DNA of 64,000 bases. Source: Marinobacterium marinum. GTDB lineage: Bacteria; Pseudomonadota; Gammaproteobacteria; Pseudomonadales; Balneatricaceae. The notes beneath the pieces are model-generated. The model was not told the DNA's origin, did no database searches, and worked only from the letters and a program-made list of their open reading frames with translations. How positions within the stretch are numbered: the stretch's first letter is position 1; each line of letters begins with the position of its first letter. Made by a program: the position numbers and the translations under genes. The DNA lies in assembly GCF_013868415.1 (NCBI RefSeq), contig NZ_JACEMT010000055.1, positions 1 through 64,000 of the forward strand, given 5' to 3'. This document shows positions 40,688 through 48,951 of this stretch, in pieces.

Positions 40688-41958
40688 GGTGGTTCCAGCG
40701 TCTGTTTTGGAAGATGTTTCTGGTGATCTGGGTGGTCAGCCTGGTTGGCATGGGCAGTGTCTTTCTGCTGCTGAGCAGCCATTATGATCAGACCCATCGC
40801 CTGGAGCTGCTGGAAGCGCGGGCCAAGGGGCAGGCACTGTTGATGCTGGAGCGTTTCGAGGAAGGAGCGCCGGACTGGTACAAGCAGTCGGGGCGGCGTC
40901 ATGCTTCCTCCCTCTGGTTGTATGATGCCCGAACACAGGCCTCGTTGATGCCCTGGTTGCCGGAGCCGACGCGCAAGACACTGCAGCTGGAGCTGACGAC
41001 CGGCAGCGGCCGGGCGTACCATGCCCGTGTGGCACTGCCGCGTGATGTTTTCTTCGTGAATCGTCTGCTGGGGCGGCTGTTTTCACTGCAAATGGTGTTG
41101 ATTCTGCTGGTGTCGGGACTGGCCGGACTGGTGCTGGGTGCTCTGGTGGTGCGACCGATACGGCGCCTGCGGGACCACGTGCGCGATCTGCACCAGGCGC
41201 AGGACATGAGCCTCAGGGCGGATGAGGGGCTGAGTCGTCGCCGGGACGAAATTGGCGACCTGACCCGAGAGTTCGATCGCATGGTGGCATCGGTTGAGCA
41301 GACCCTGCTGGCTCAGCAGCGGCTGTTGCAGGATGTATCCCATGAACTGCGGGCACCGCTGGCACGGCTGCAGGCAGCGGCGGGCCTGATCGAGCAGCGG
41401 CTGGGGGATGGCGAGCCGCTGATGGACAGGATCAACCGGGAGTGCGAGCGTCTGGATACGCTGATCAGTGAAATTCTCAGTTTCAGTCGCCAGCAGAGAG
41501 ACGGCCTGGATCATGAATTCTCACTGCATGCGCTATGTCGAGAGCTGGAAGGAGATGTCGAACTGCGCCAGCCGCAACGCCCCTTCACGCTGGAGCTGCC
41601 GACCCAGGAAATCCTGTATCGGGGGGGGCGCGAGCTGCTGCGCCGGGCGCTGCAGAACGGTATTGAAAATATCCTCCGCCACACCCCGGAGGCAACGGCT
41701 GCGGGGCTGGTGGTCCGGTTGCTGGAAGATGGCCGTGTGGAGCTGTGCCTGTTTGACACGGGGCCGGGTGTTGCCCCGGACGTATTGCCGCGTTTATTCG
41801 AGCCTTTTGTGCGGGATGAGAACGGCAGTGGTGAGGGGTTCGGGTTGGGCATGAGTATCGCCCGTCGCGCCATTGAGCAGCTGGGAGGCGATATCAGCGC
41901 GTCCAACCGGCCTGAAGGGGGCCTGGTACTTAGAGTCTTGTTGCCGTCGGCAAGCTGA
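40684..41958 (+). CDS. cpxA: sensor histidine kinase, CpxA-like
   Basis: A 424-residue inner-membrane kinase. Two membrane helices (about 8-30 and 135-158) bracket a short periplasmic sensor. These are followed by HAMP, the HisKA box DVSHELRAPLARLQ (His near 222), N-box NILRHTPEA, the DTGPG loop and GFGLGMSIARRA. It overlaps the response regulator by ATGA, so they form one unit. The periplasmic domain is shorter than in many kinases, similar to CpxA. Its 3' end overlaps the convergent AstA-like gene by 29 bases. Confidence 0.87.
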   Translation: MRWFQRLFWKMFLVIWVVSLVGMGSVFLLLSSHYDQTHRLELLEARAKGQALLMLERFEEGAPDWYKQSGRRHASSLWLYDARTQASLMPWLPEPTRKTLQLELTTGSGRAYHARVALPRDVFFVNRLLGRLFSLQMVLILLVSGLAGLVLGALVVRPIRRLRDHVRDLHQAQDMSLRADEGLSRRRDEIGDLTREFDRMVASVEQTLLAQQRLLQDVSHELRAPLARLQAAAGLIEQRLGDGEPLMDRINRECERLDTLISEILSFSRQQRDGLDHEFSLHALCRELEGDVELRQPQRPFTLELPTQEILYRGGRELLRRALQNGIENILRHTPEATAAGLVVRLLEDGRVELCLFDTGPGVAPDVLPRLFEPFVRDENGSGEGFGLGMSIARRAIEQLGGDISASNRPEGGLVLRVLLPSAS

Positions 41959-42967
41959 CCAGACGTACGGCATCACCGCTGCCAACCTCCAGTGCCGCCG
42001 CTTGGTCGGGAGTCAGACGAACACGCTGCAGAGTCGGCTGCAGTCTGGTCTGGATGCAGCGGAAGTCATGGCTGCCGGTATTGCTGACCAGATAGAGGCG
42101 GCTCGTATCCGGGGCTGGTGTGCTGTCGATGACCACTTCGGCGCGGCGGCTGCGACGAATGGCGTCGACCTCGTCCGGGTGAGCGGCCAGTGTGGGGCCG
42201 GCATCGAAAATATCGACATAGTTTTCGAAGCGAAAGCCCTGCGCCCTGAGCAGTCGGCAGGCGGGCTCGGTGTTGGGATGAACCTGTCCGATAATGGCCT
42301 GTGCCTCCGGGGGCAGCAGGTGTATATAAATGGGATGCTTGGGCATGAGTTCGGCGATGACCACCTTGTTGCCGGACCCGGTCAGGAAGTCGGCCTGTTG
42401 ATAGTGCATGGAGAAAAAATGTTGCCCCAGGCCCTCCCAAAAGGGGTTGCTGTCATGCTGATCGGTAAAGCCTCGCATCTCGGCGATGATCCGATCCGCA
42501 AAGCGCTGCCGGTGTTCGGCCATGAACAGAAAACGTGCGCGCGAGAGCAGACCCCCGCCCCCGCTGCCACGGTAGGCCGGGCGCAGGTAGAGCGAACACA
42601 GTTCGCTGCTGCCGGTGTAGTCGTTACACAGGTAGAGGGTGCGAAATTCATTGTAAATACCCAACTGATGAGAGGCATGTACAATGGTACCGATATGGTA
42701 GTGGTACCAGGGCGAATCCAGCCCCACCGCTGAGGTGATGCCGCACGTGCCTAGTACTTCGCCGCTGTCGGTTTCTTCCAGTACGAACAGATAGGTGACG
42801 GAGGAGGGACCTGTGGCGGCCTGGGCCAGATGGCTGATCGACTGCTCGATCTTGTTCTCAAGCAGGGCTTCGTCGTTGGGGAGCGAGGTAAAACCGGTAC
42901 CTGACTCAATGGCGATCATTTTGAGCAGATCGCTGTCAGAGGGAGTGATCGGACGTACGCGCAGCAT
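41930..42967 (-). CDS. astA: arginine N-succinyltransferase AstA-like
   Basis: GNAT-fold acyltransferase of the AstA family, the first step of arginine degradation by the succinyl-transferase pathway. The 345-residue protein has MLRVRPITPSDSDLLKMIA, GTGFTSLPND, the acyl-CoA strand ELCSLYLRPAYRGSGGGGLL, and FWEGLGQHFFSMHYQQAD. GGAGG lies about ten bases before the ATG. The other ast genes (astB, D, E) are not next to it, so it stands alone; an AruF/AruG-like role or a related specificity such as ornithine is possible. Confidence 0.88.
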   Translation of the reverse strand: MLRVRPITPSDSDLLKMIAIESGTGFTSLPNDEALLENKIEQSISHLAQAATGPSSVTYLFVLEETDSGEVLGTCGITSAVGLDSPWYHYHIGTIVHASHQLGIYNEFRTLYLCNDYTGSSELCSLYLRPAYRGSGGGGLLSRARFLFMAEHRQRFADRIIAEMRGFTDQHDSNPFWEGLGQHFFSMHYQQADFLTGSGNKVVIAELMPKHPIYIHLLPPEAQAIIGQVHPNTEPACRLLRAQGFRFENYVDIFDAGPTLAAHPDEVDAIRRSRRAEVVIDSTPAPDTSRLYLVSNTGSHDFRCIQTRLQPTLQRVRLTPDQAAALEVGSGDAVRLVSLPTATRL

Positions 42968-43082
42968 GTCATCAGCCTCCAGTACAAGGAACCATTCAGC
43001 TTAGAGTATAGGCGGTTGCGGTATAATGACAGGCGTTAAGGCGCAAGGGTATGATTTGCCAGAGATTGTCACCGAGGATGAA

Positions 43083-43241
43083 ATGATGCACAAGCAATGG
43101 GTCAGTGTGTTGTTGCGCACCTTGATGGTGCTGACGCTTGGGGCTGCCGCCAGTGGCTGCAGTACCATTGAAGGCGCAGGCAAGGATATCGAGAAGGCGG
43201 GCGAGGCGATTCGGGACGCGGCGCGCAGCGCCAGCCACTGA
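43083..43241 (+). CDS. entericidin-like small lipoprotein
   Basis: A 52-residue protein of the entericidin EcnA/EcnB family. It has a basic N-terminus, a hydrophobic stretch and a lipobox ending ASGC near residue 26, then STIEGAGKDIEKAGEAIRDA, the amphipathic Gly/Ala-rich helix of the family. GAGGA lies four bases before the first of two ATGs; the open frame reaches further left without support. Family members are bacteriolytic or envelope-stress lipoproteins. There is one copy here rather than the toxin/antidote pair of E. coli. Confidence 0.85.
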   Translation: MMHKQWVSVLLRTLMVLTLGAAASGCSTIEGAGKDIEKAGEAIRDAARSASH

Positions 43242-43252
43242 GGGCATACGGG

Positions 43253-43278
43253 CCCGGCCCGGACAGACACGGGCCGGG
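43253..43278. terminator. GC-rich hairpin between the entericidin gene and glnK
   Basis: CCCGGCCCG at 43253-43261 pairs with CGGGCCGGG at 43270-43278 over an eight-base loop. T tracts are poor, but the stem is very stable and sits between convergent genes. Confidence 0.6.
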
Positions 43279-43284
43279 TATTCG

Positions 43285-43626
<342 letters not shown>

Positions 43627-43712
43627 TCAAGTCCTCATAGATCTGTGGCTGTCCTGCTTCGCTCCAGCCGGAAGATCGGCGGAGAAACCATGAGCGCCAG
43701 TATACCCATAAT

Positions 43713-43740
43713 CAAAAGGCTGCGCATAATCTGCGCAGCC
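43713..43740 (-). terminator. rho-independent terminator after amtB
   Basis: On the minus strand GGCTGCGCA, GATTA loop, TGCGCAGCC, then TTTTGAT. It separates amtB from the downstream glnK copy. Confidence 0.85.
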
Positions 43741-43764
43741 TGAAAGTGGTGCAGAGGTCTGGAA

Positions 43765-45039
43765 TTATTTCTTGCCGCCGGTGAATTCGGGATAGGCCTC
43801 CATCCCGCATTCGGCCAGGTCGACTCCCTCGTATTCCTCTTCCTCGCTGACACGGACACCCATGGTCGCCTTGAGCAGCAGCCAGACCAGCAGACTGCTG
43901 ACGAAAACCCAGCCGGAGATACTGATGATGCCCAGCAGCTGAGCGCCCAGCGTGGCGTCGGCATTGCTCAGCGGGACCGCCAGCAGTCCCCAGATACCGG
44001 CAACGCCATGAACCGAAATGGCACCTACGGGGTCGTCAATGCGCAGCTTGTCCAGGGACACAATGGCCAGTACCACCAGTACACCGCCAACGGCGCCGAT
44101 CAGGGTCGATGCCTCGGCGCTGGGCGACAGCGGGTCGGCCGTGATCGCGACCAGTCCCGCCAGGGCGCCGTTCAAGGCCATGGTCAGGTCAGCCTTGCGG
44201 AACCAGAGGCGTGCGGTGATCAGGGCGGCGATGACACCACCGGCAGCGGCAGCATTGGTATTGACGAATACCTGAGCGACCGCGTTGGCTTCGCCGACAT
44301 CGGACAGCTTCAGCTCCGAGCCGCCGTTGAAACCGAACCAGCCCAGCCAGAGAATAAAAGTACCCAGAGTGGCCAGCGGCAGGTTGGCACCGGGGATGGC
44401 ATTGATTTCACCGTGCTTGCCGTATTTTCCCTTACGGGCTCCCAGCACCAGTACCCCGGCCAGAGCGGCGGACGCGCCAGCCAGGTGGACAATACCGGAA
44501 CCGGCAAAATCGGAGAAACCGGCCACGCTCAGGAAGCCGCCGCCCCAGGTCCAGTAGCCCTCAACCGGGTAGATGAAGCCGGTCATGACGATGGCAAAGG
44601 TCAGGAAGGCCCAGAGCTTCATGCGCTCGGCTACGGCACCGGACACGATGGACATGGCGGTGGCAACAAAGACGACCTGGAAGAAGAAATCCGAGCGGGC
44701 CGAATAATAGGGGGTATCCTCGCCACCGGCCAGTACGGTTTCCAGCGAATGCTCATCACCGATCAGGCCGCCCAGACTGGGCACCACGCCACCGGCTTCC
44801 GAACTGTACATGATGGCATAGCCGCACAGCAGGTACAGCGTGCAGGCAATGGCATACAGGGCGATGTTCTTGGTCAGAATTTCAGTCGTGTTCTTGGCGC
44901 GTACCAGGCCCGCTTCCAGCATGGCAAAACCGGCCGCCATCCACATCACCAGGGCTCCGCACACGAGGAAATAGAAGGTGTCGACCGCGTATTTGAGCTG
45001 GGTCAGGTCCCCGGCCGTTGAATTCAGCAGTGTGTCCAT
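43765..45039 (-). CDS. amtB: ammonium transporter
   Basis: Amt/Rh-family ammonium channel of 424 residues with about eleven membrane helices. MWMAAGFAMLEAGLVRAKNT in the first part is the Amt signature. The pore histidines are expected in SVHGVAGIWGLL and in the LAGASAAL helix region. The C-terminal tail interacts with GlnK. No clear signal peptide is visible, so the N-terminus may be out without cleavage. It lies 33 bases downstream of one glnK and upstream of another. Nitrogen-limitation control is expected from the sigma-54 promoter ahead of the cluster. Confidence 0.96.
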   Translation of the reverse strand: MDTLLNSTAGDLTQLKYAVDTFYFLVCGALVMWMAAGFAMLEAGLVRAKNTTEILTKNIALYAIACTLYLLCGYAIMYSSEAGGVVPSLGGLIGDEHSLETVLAGGEDTPYYSARSDFFFQVVFVATAMSIVSGAVAERMKLWAFLTFAIVMTGFIYPVEGYWTWGGGFLSVAGFSDFAGSGIVHLAGASAALAGVLVLGARKGKYGKHGEINAIPGANLPLATLGTFILWLGWFGFNGGSELKLSDVGEANAVAQVFVNTNAAAAGGVIAALITARLWFRKADLTMALNGALAGLVAITADPLSPSAEASTLIGAVGGVLVVLAIVSLDKLRIDDPVGAISVHGVAGIWGLLAVPLSNADATLGAQLLGIISISGWVFVSSLLVWLLLKATMGVRVSEEEEYEGVDLAECGMEAYPEFTGGKK

Positions 45040-45072
45040 TGTTGGGTCCTCCAGAGATGGATGAAATCGGAA

Positions 45073-45507
<435 letters not shown>

Positions 45508-45570
45508 TCAATAAAAACAACAGGTTGAATTTTTCAGGTGGCGGGAGCGGTGGAATACGCGGCGAGATAT

Positions 45571-45587
45571 TGCACGATTTTGGTGCA
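45571..45587. promoter_or_regulatory. NtrC-binding site
   Basis: TGCACGATTTTGGTGCA fits the NtrC consensus (GCAC, seven bases, GTGC) perfectly. A weaker second copy, TGCATGGTTTTGGATCT, lies 30 bp further at 45601. Both are about 90-120 bp upstream of the sigma-54 promoter, a normal enhancer position. Confidence 0.8.
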
Positions 45588-45679
45588 TGCCCTGAAAGTG
45601 TGCATGGTTTTGGATCTGACCTGATCGGCCGTTCTGGTTTATAGTGCAGGCTGAGAATACTCTAACCGTGGAGACCCGG

Positions 45680-45970
45680 ATGATTCACCAGAAACTGATC
45701 GACAGCCTGTCCAGCCAATTCAGCCAGCTGTTGAGCCATCGTCCCGAAATGCCTGGGCAGCAAGAGTTGCAGGGGCAGATTCGCACCATGCTGCAGAGCA
45801 GCTTTGCCCGCCTGGATTTGGTCACGCGGGATGAGTTTGATGCCCAAAAAGCCGTTCTGCTGCGGACGCGAGAGCGCCTGGAGCTACTGGAAGCCCGGCT
45901 GGCGGCGTTGGAGTCCGACAGTGAGTCTGGCTTCGAGGGTTCGGCACAGGACTCCGCCACCCGCGACTGA
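45680..45970 (+). CDS. ubiK: ubiquinone biosynthesis accessory factor UbiK
   Basis: Small cytoplasmic protein (96 residues) of the BMFP/UbiK family, which assists UbiJ in the ubiquinone assembly complex. The N-terminal half is an amphipathic helix; the C-terminal half (about 55-80) is a coiled coil, VTRDEFDAQKAVLLRTRERL, typical of the family. The start at 45680 (MIHQKLID) is chosen because the family begins there and upstream residues do not match. A hydrophilic tail follows. It is upstream of comM, a known neighbour in pseudomonads, and divergent from glnK. Confidence 0.9.
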   Translation: MIHQKLIDSLSSQFSQLLSHRPEMPGQQELQGQIRTMLQSSFARLDLVTRDEFDAQKAVLLRTRERLELLEARLAALESDSESGFEGSAQDSATRD

Positions 45971-46004
45971 TCCTTTTTCCTACATTTGAGCCAAGGATGG
46001 CCCC

Positions 46005-47519
46005 ATGTCACTTGCCGTTATTCATACCCGGGCGCAGCTCGGGATAGAGGCGCCGCCGGTTGCGGTGGAAATCCACTTGTCCGGAGGCCTGCCCTCCATG
46101 TCGATCGTCGGCTTGCCGGAAACTGCCGTCAAGGAGAGCCGGGAACGTGTACGCAGCGCGTTGATCACGGCCGGTTTCGAGTTTCCGCAGCGGCGTGTCA
46201 CCATTAACCTGGCTCCGGCGGATCTGCCCAAGGATGGCGGTCGTTATGACCTGGCCATTGCGATAGGTATTCTGGCAGCGTCGGGACAACTCAAGGGCTG
46301 GAAGGCTTGTCCGTCGGTTGAAATGATCGGTGAGCTGGCGCTGTCCGGTGATATCCGTCCGGTGCGGGGCATTCTGCCGGCGGCGGTTGCGGCGGGAAAA
46401 GTGGCACGAGCCCTGATTGTGGCCCGAGACAATGCCGCCGAGGCGGCGATGGCGGAAGGCACCGAGGTGTTTGCAGCCGCACATCTGCTGGAACTGGTGG
46501 CGCATTTGACACGCCGGCAGGTTCTGTCGGCGGTTGTATCGGCCGATCAGGCCGAGGTTGAACACCAGGTGCCCGACATGGCAGACGTCAAGGGGCAGTT
46601 GCAGGCGCGGCGGGCGCTGGAGGTTGCGGCGGCCGGCGGGCACAATCTGCTTTTTTCCGGGCCGCCGGGCAGTGGCAAAAGCATGCTGGCCTCCCGGCTG
46701 CCGGGACTCTTGCCGCCGTTGGCCGTGGATCAGCGCCTGGAAGCCGCTGCGATTGCCTCGGTTGCCGGTCAGAGCGTGACACCGGCCTGTGCCGGCATTC
46801 GTCCGTTTCGCAATCCGCATCATACGGCGTCGGCCATTGCACTGGTGGGCGGTGGCAGCCATCCGCGACCGGGTGAAATCTCGCTGGCACATCAGGGTGT
46901 GCTGTTTCTGGATGAGCTGCCGGAATTTCCTCGTCGGGTCCTGGAAGTCTTGCGTGAACCGCTGGAGACCGGTGAAATACTGATTTCGCGCGCAGCACGA
47001 CAAACCCGCTACCCGGCTCGTTTCCAGCTGGTTGCAGCGATGAACCCCTGCCCCTGCGGCTATCATGATGACGGCACGGACCGGTGTATCTGCACACCGG
47101 ATCAGATTCGGCGCTATCAGATGAAGATCTCGGGCCCACTTCTGGACCGGATCGATCTGCAGTTGCAGGTACCGGCCCTGCCAGCAGAAACACTGCTGCA
47201 ATCCGGCCGATCGGGCGAATCCAGTGCGGTTGTACGAGCTCGAGTGGTCGCGGCGCTGGAACGGCAGCTGCAGCGTCAGGGCAAAATGAACCGGGAACTG
47301 TCGGGACCCGAGCTGGAGCGGGTCTGTGCGCTGGATGCGGCGACCGAGGCTTTGCTGGTACGGGTCATGCAGCAGAGCCAATTGTCGGCCCGAGCCTGTC
47401 ATCGGCTGTTGCGGGTGGCACGTACGCTGGCAGATCTGGCCGGGCTCGCGCAGGTGAGGCGTGAACAGTTGCTGGAAGCGCTGGCATTCAGAGGGCTTGC
47501 TGTCGGTGGCTGGTGCTGA
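46005..47519 (+). CDS. comM: YifB/ComM family Mg-chelatase-like AAA+ helicase
   Basis: AAA+ protein of 504 residues; ComM from Vibrio is a branch-migration helicase that aids integration of DNA during natural transformation. The N-terminal Lon-like ChlI domain (about 1-175) has ALITAGFEFPQRRVTINLAP. The ATPase has Walker A GPPGSGKSML (219-228) and Walker B FLDELPEF, and NPCPCGYHDD begins the cysteine-bearing insert. It follows ubiK by 34 bases. It does not by itself show that the organism is competent. Its end overlaps the convergent EAL gene by 32 bases. Confidence 0.93.
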   Translation: MSLAVIHTRAQLGIEAPPVAVEIHLSGGLPSMSIVGLPETAVKESRERVRSALITAGFEFPQRRVTINLAPADLPKDGGRYDLAIAIGILAASGQLKGWKACPSVEMIGELALSGDIRPVRGILPAAVAAGKVARALIVARDNAAEAAMAEGTEVFAAAHLLELVAHLTRRQVLSAVVSADQAEVEHQVPDMADVKGQLQARRALEVAAAGGHNLLFSGPPGSGKSMLASRLPGLLPPLAVDQRLEAAAIASVAGQSVTPACAGIRPFRNPHHTASAIALVGGGSHPRPGEISLAHQGVLFLDELPEFPRRVLEVLREPLETGEILISRAARQTRYPARFQLVAAMNPCPCGYHDDGTDRCICTPDQIRRYQMKISGPLLDRIDLQLQVPALPAETLLQSGRSGESSAVVRARVVAALERQLQRQGKMNRELSGPELERVCALDAATEALLVRVMQQSQLSARACHRLLRVARTLADLAGLAQVRREQLLEALAFRGLAVGGWC

Positions 47520-48708
47520 GCAAATTGAGGAACGGCGTCAGGGCAACGGGTCGACTGAAAAAATAGCCCTGTGCCTGATCGCAATCCTGACGCATCAGGA
47601 AGTCCAGTTGGGCACGGGTTTCCACGCCTTCGGCGATCACCTGCTTGTTGAGGTTGTGGGCCAGGCTGATGATGGCACGTACGATTTCTTCATTGTCCGA
47701 GTTGCCGGGGATACCGTCGAGGAAGGACTTGTCGATTTTCAGCGTGGCAATGGGCAGTTTCTGTAGCAGGCTGAACGAGGAATAGCCAGTGCCGAAATCG
47801 TCCAGGGAGAACTCGACGCCCTGGTCACTAAGCTGGCTGACTGTTGAGCACAGATGTTTCTCATCGTGGTACAGGGCGGTTTCCGTCAGCTCGAATTCCA
47901 GATTCCGAGCATCCATGTGCTGTTGCTGCATCAGCCGTTCGATGGTGGGAGCCAGTTGGCGATCCTGAAATTGCCGAAACGACAGGTTGATACCGATGCG
48001 GCCTTCCAGCCCGGCCGCCTGCATGGAGGGCAGGGCAGCCCCGACCTCCTGCAGGACCCAGTAGCCCAGCGGCACGATCAATCCCGAGCTTTCACAGGCA
48101 GGAATGAAGTGGTCGGGCGACAGCAGACCGCGTTTGGGGTGATGCCAGCGAGTGAGCGCTTCGGCACCACAGAAGGTGCCTGTACGCAGGTTGATACGCG
48201 GTTGATAGTAGAGTTCAAACTCCTGGTGTTGCAGTGCGCGCCAGAGTGCGGGGTCATAGCCCGGTTCTACAGTGGGATTGTACGCTGGTGTGACCGTGTG
48301 GGGCTGCAACAGTTGGCAGCAGTAGCGCAGCGCTCGGTGTGCAGTTTCAGGTGTACTGGTAGGCAGGTGCAGGTGATCATTCCAGGGATCGGCCAGCAGG
48401 GGCTGCCAGTCCGGAGCCCGGGGTGAGCGGTGCAGCACGATGACCGGGAGCGGGTTGCGGTGACGGCGCAGCTGTTGCAAGGCTTCGGGTGTTTGGTCGG
48501 GAGTACTTGGCTCCAGCAGAACAATGGGAGTGTGTGGCTGCTGCAGGATCGGCAGGGCAGCTTCGATCGAGTGGTATCGGCATAGCCGGTCCGCCCACTC
48601 TGCGGGCAGCCAGTCCCGCCAGCAAGTCTCCAGAGAAACCGAATGACTGATCAGAATCAGCGCTGGTCGAAGGGGCGAAGAGTCTGTGGGTGTGGTACGG
48701 ACCGGCAT
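47488..48708 (-). CDS. EAL-domain cyclic-di-GMP phosphodiesterase
   Basis: A 406-residue protein with a C-terminal EAL domain (about 150-395). The motifs expected of an active enzyme are present: EAL in GAEALTRWHHP, NLSFRQF, the ELTET strand, DDFGTGYSS, KIDKSFL, AEGVET and QGYFFSRP. The N-terminal 140 residues look like a degenerate receiver-like domain (ALILISHSVSLE) without a clear phosphoacceptor. No GGDEF domain and no membrane helix. The start at 48708 has GGGGAA eight bases upstream; an ATG at 48765 is possible but has no ribosome site. Probably degrades c-di-GMP and promotes motility. Confidence 0.87.
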   Translation of the reverse strand: MPVRTTPTDSSPLRPALILISHSVSLETCWRDWLPAEWADRLCRYHSIEAALPILQQPHTPIVLLEPSTPDQTPEALQQLRRHRNPLPVIVLHRSPRAPDWQPLLADPWNDHLHLPTSTPETAHRALRYCCQLLQPHTVTPAYNPTVEPGYDPALWRALQHQEFELYYQPRINLRTGTFCGAEALTRWHHPKRGLLSPDHFIPACESSGLIVPLGYWVLQEVGAALPSMQAAGLEGRIGINLSFRQFQDRQLAPTIERLMQQQHMDARNLEFELTETALYHDEKHLCSTVSQLSDQGVEFSLDDFGTGYSSFSLLQKLPIATLKIDKSFLDGIPGNSDNEEIVRAIISLAHNLNKQVIAEGVETRAQLDFLMRQDCDQAQGYFFSRPVALTPFLNLLSTSHRQQAL

Positions 48709-48904
48709 GCTGGTGCTTCCCCGTCGGGCTGGCATAAATCCCGCGTGGCGGGCACTGAATTTCATGAGGGGGCCATGTCATAATAGGCGACGGTGTATGA
48801 TCGCCCGGGCGAGATTAGCACGGTTTCAGGGTGTCCAGAAACCGGGTGCGGCAATCGCAGGTCGCAGCTCCGAAGATTCGGCTTCAGAGCGGCTGGATGT
48901 CCTG

Positions 48905-48910
48905 TATAGT
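48905..48910 (+). promoter_or_regulatory. -10 element upstream of rep
   Basis: TATAGT 42 bases before the rep ATG, with TTCAGA about 16 bp upstream as a moderate -35. The rest of the 243-bp EAL-rep spacer shows no other clear signal. Confidence 0.4.
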
Positions 48911-48951
48911 CGGCCGTTGTTTGACCAGGTTTAATGTTTTCTTGAGGTGTC

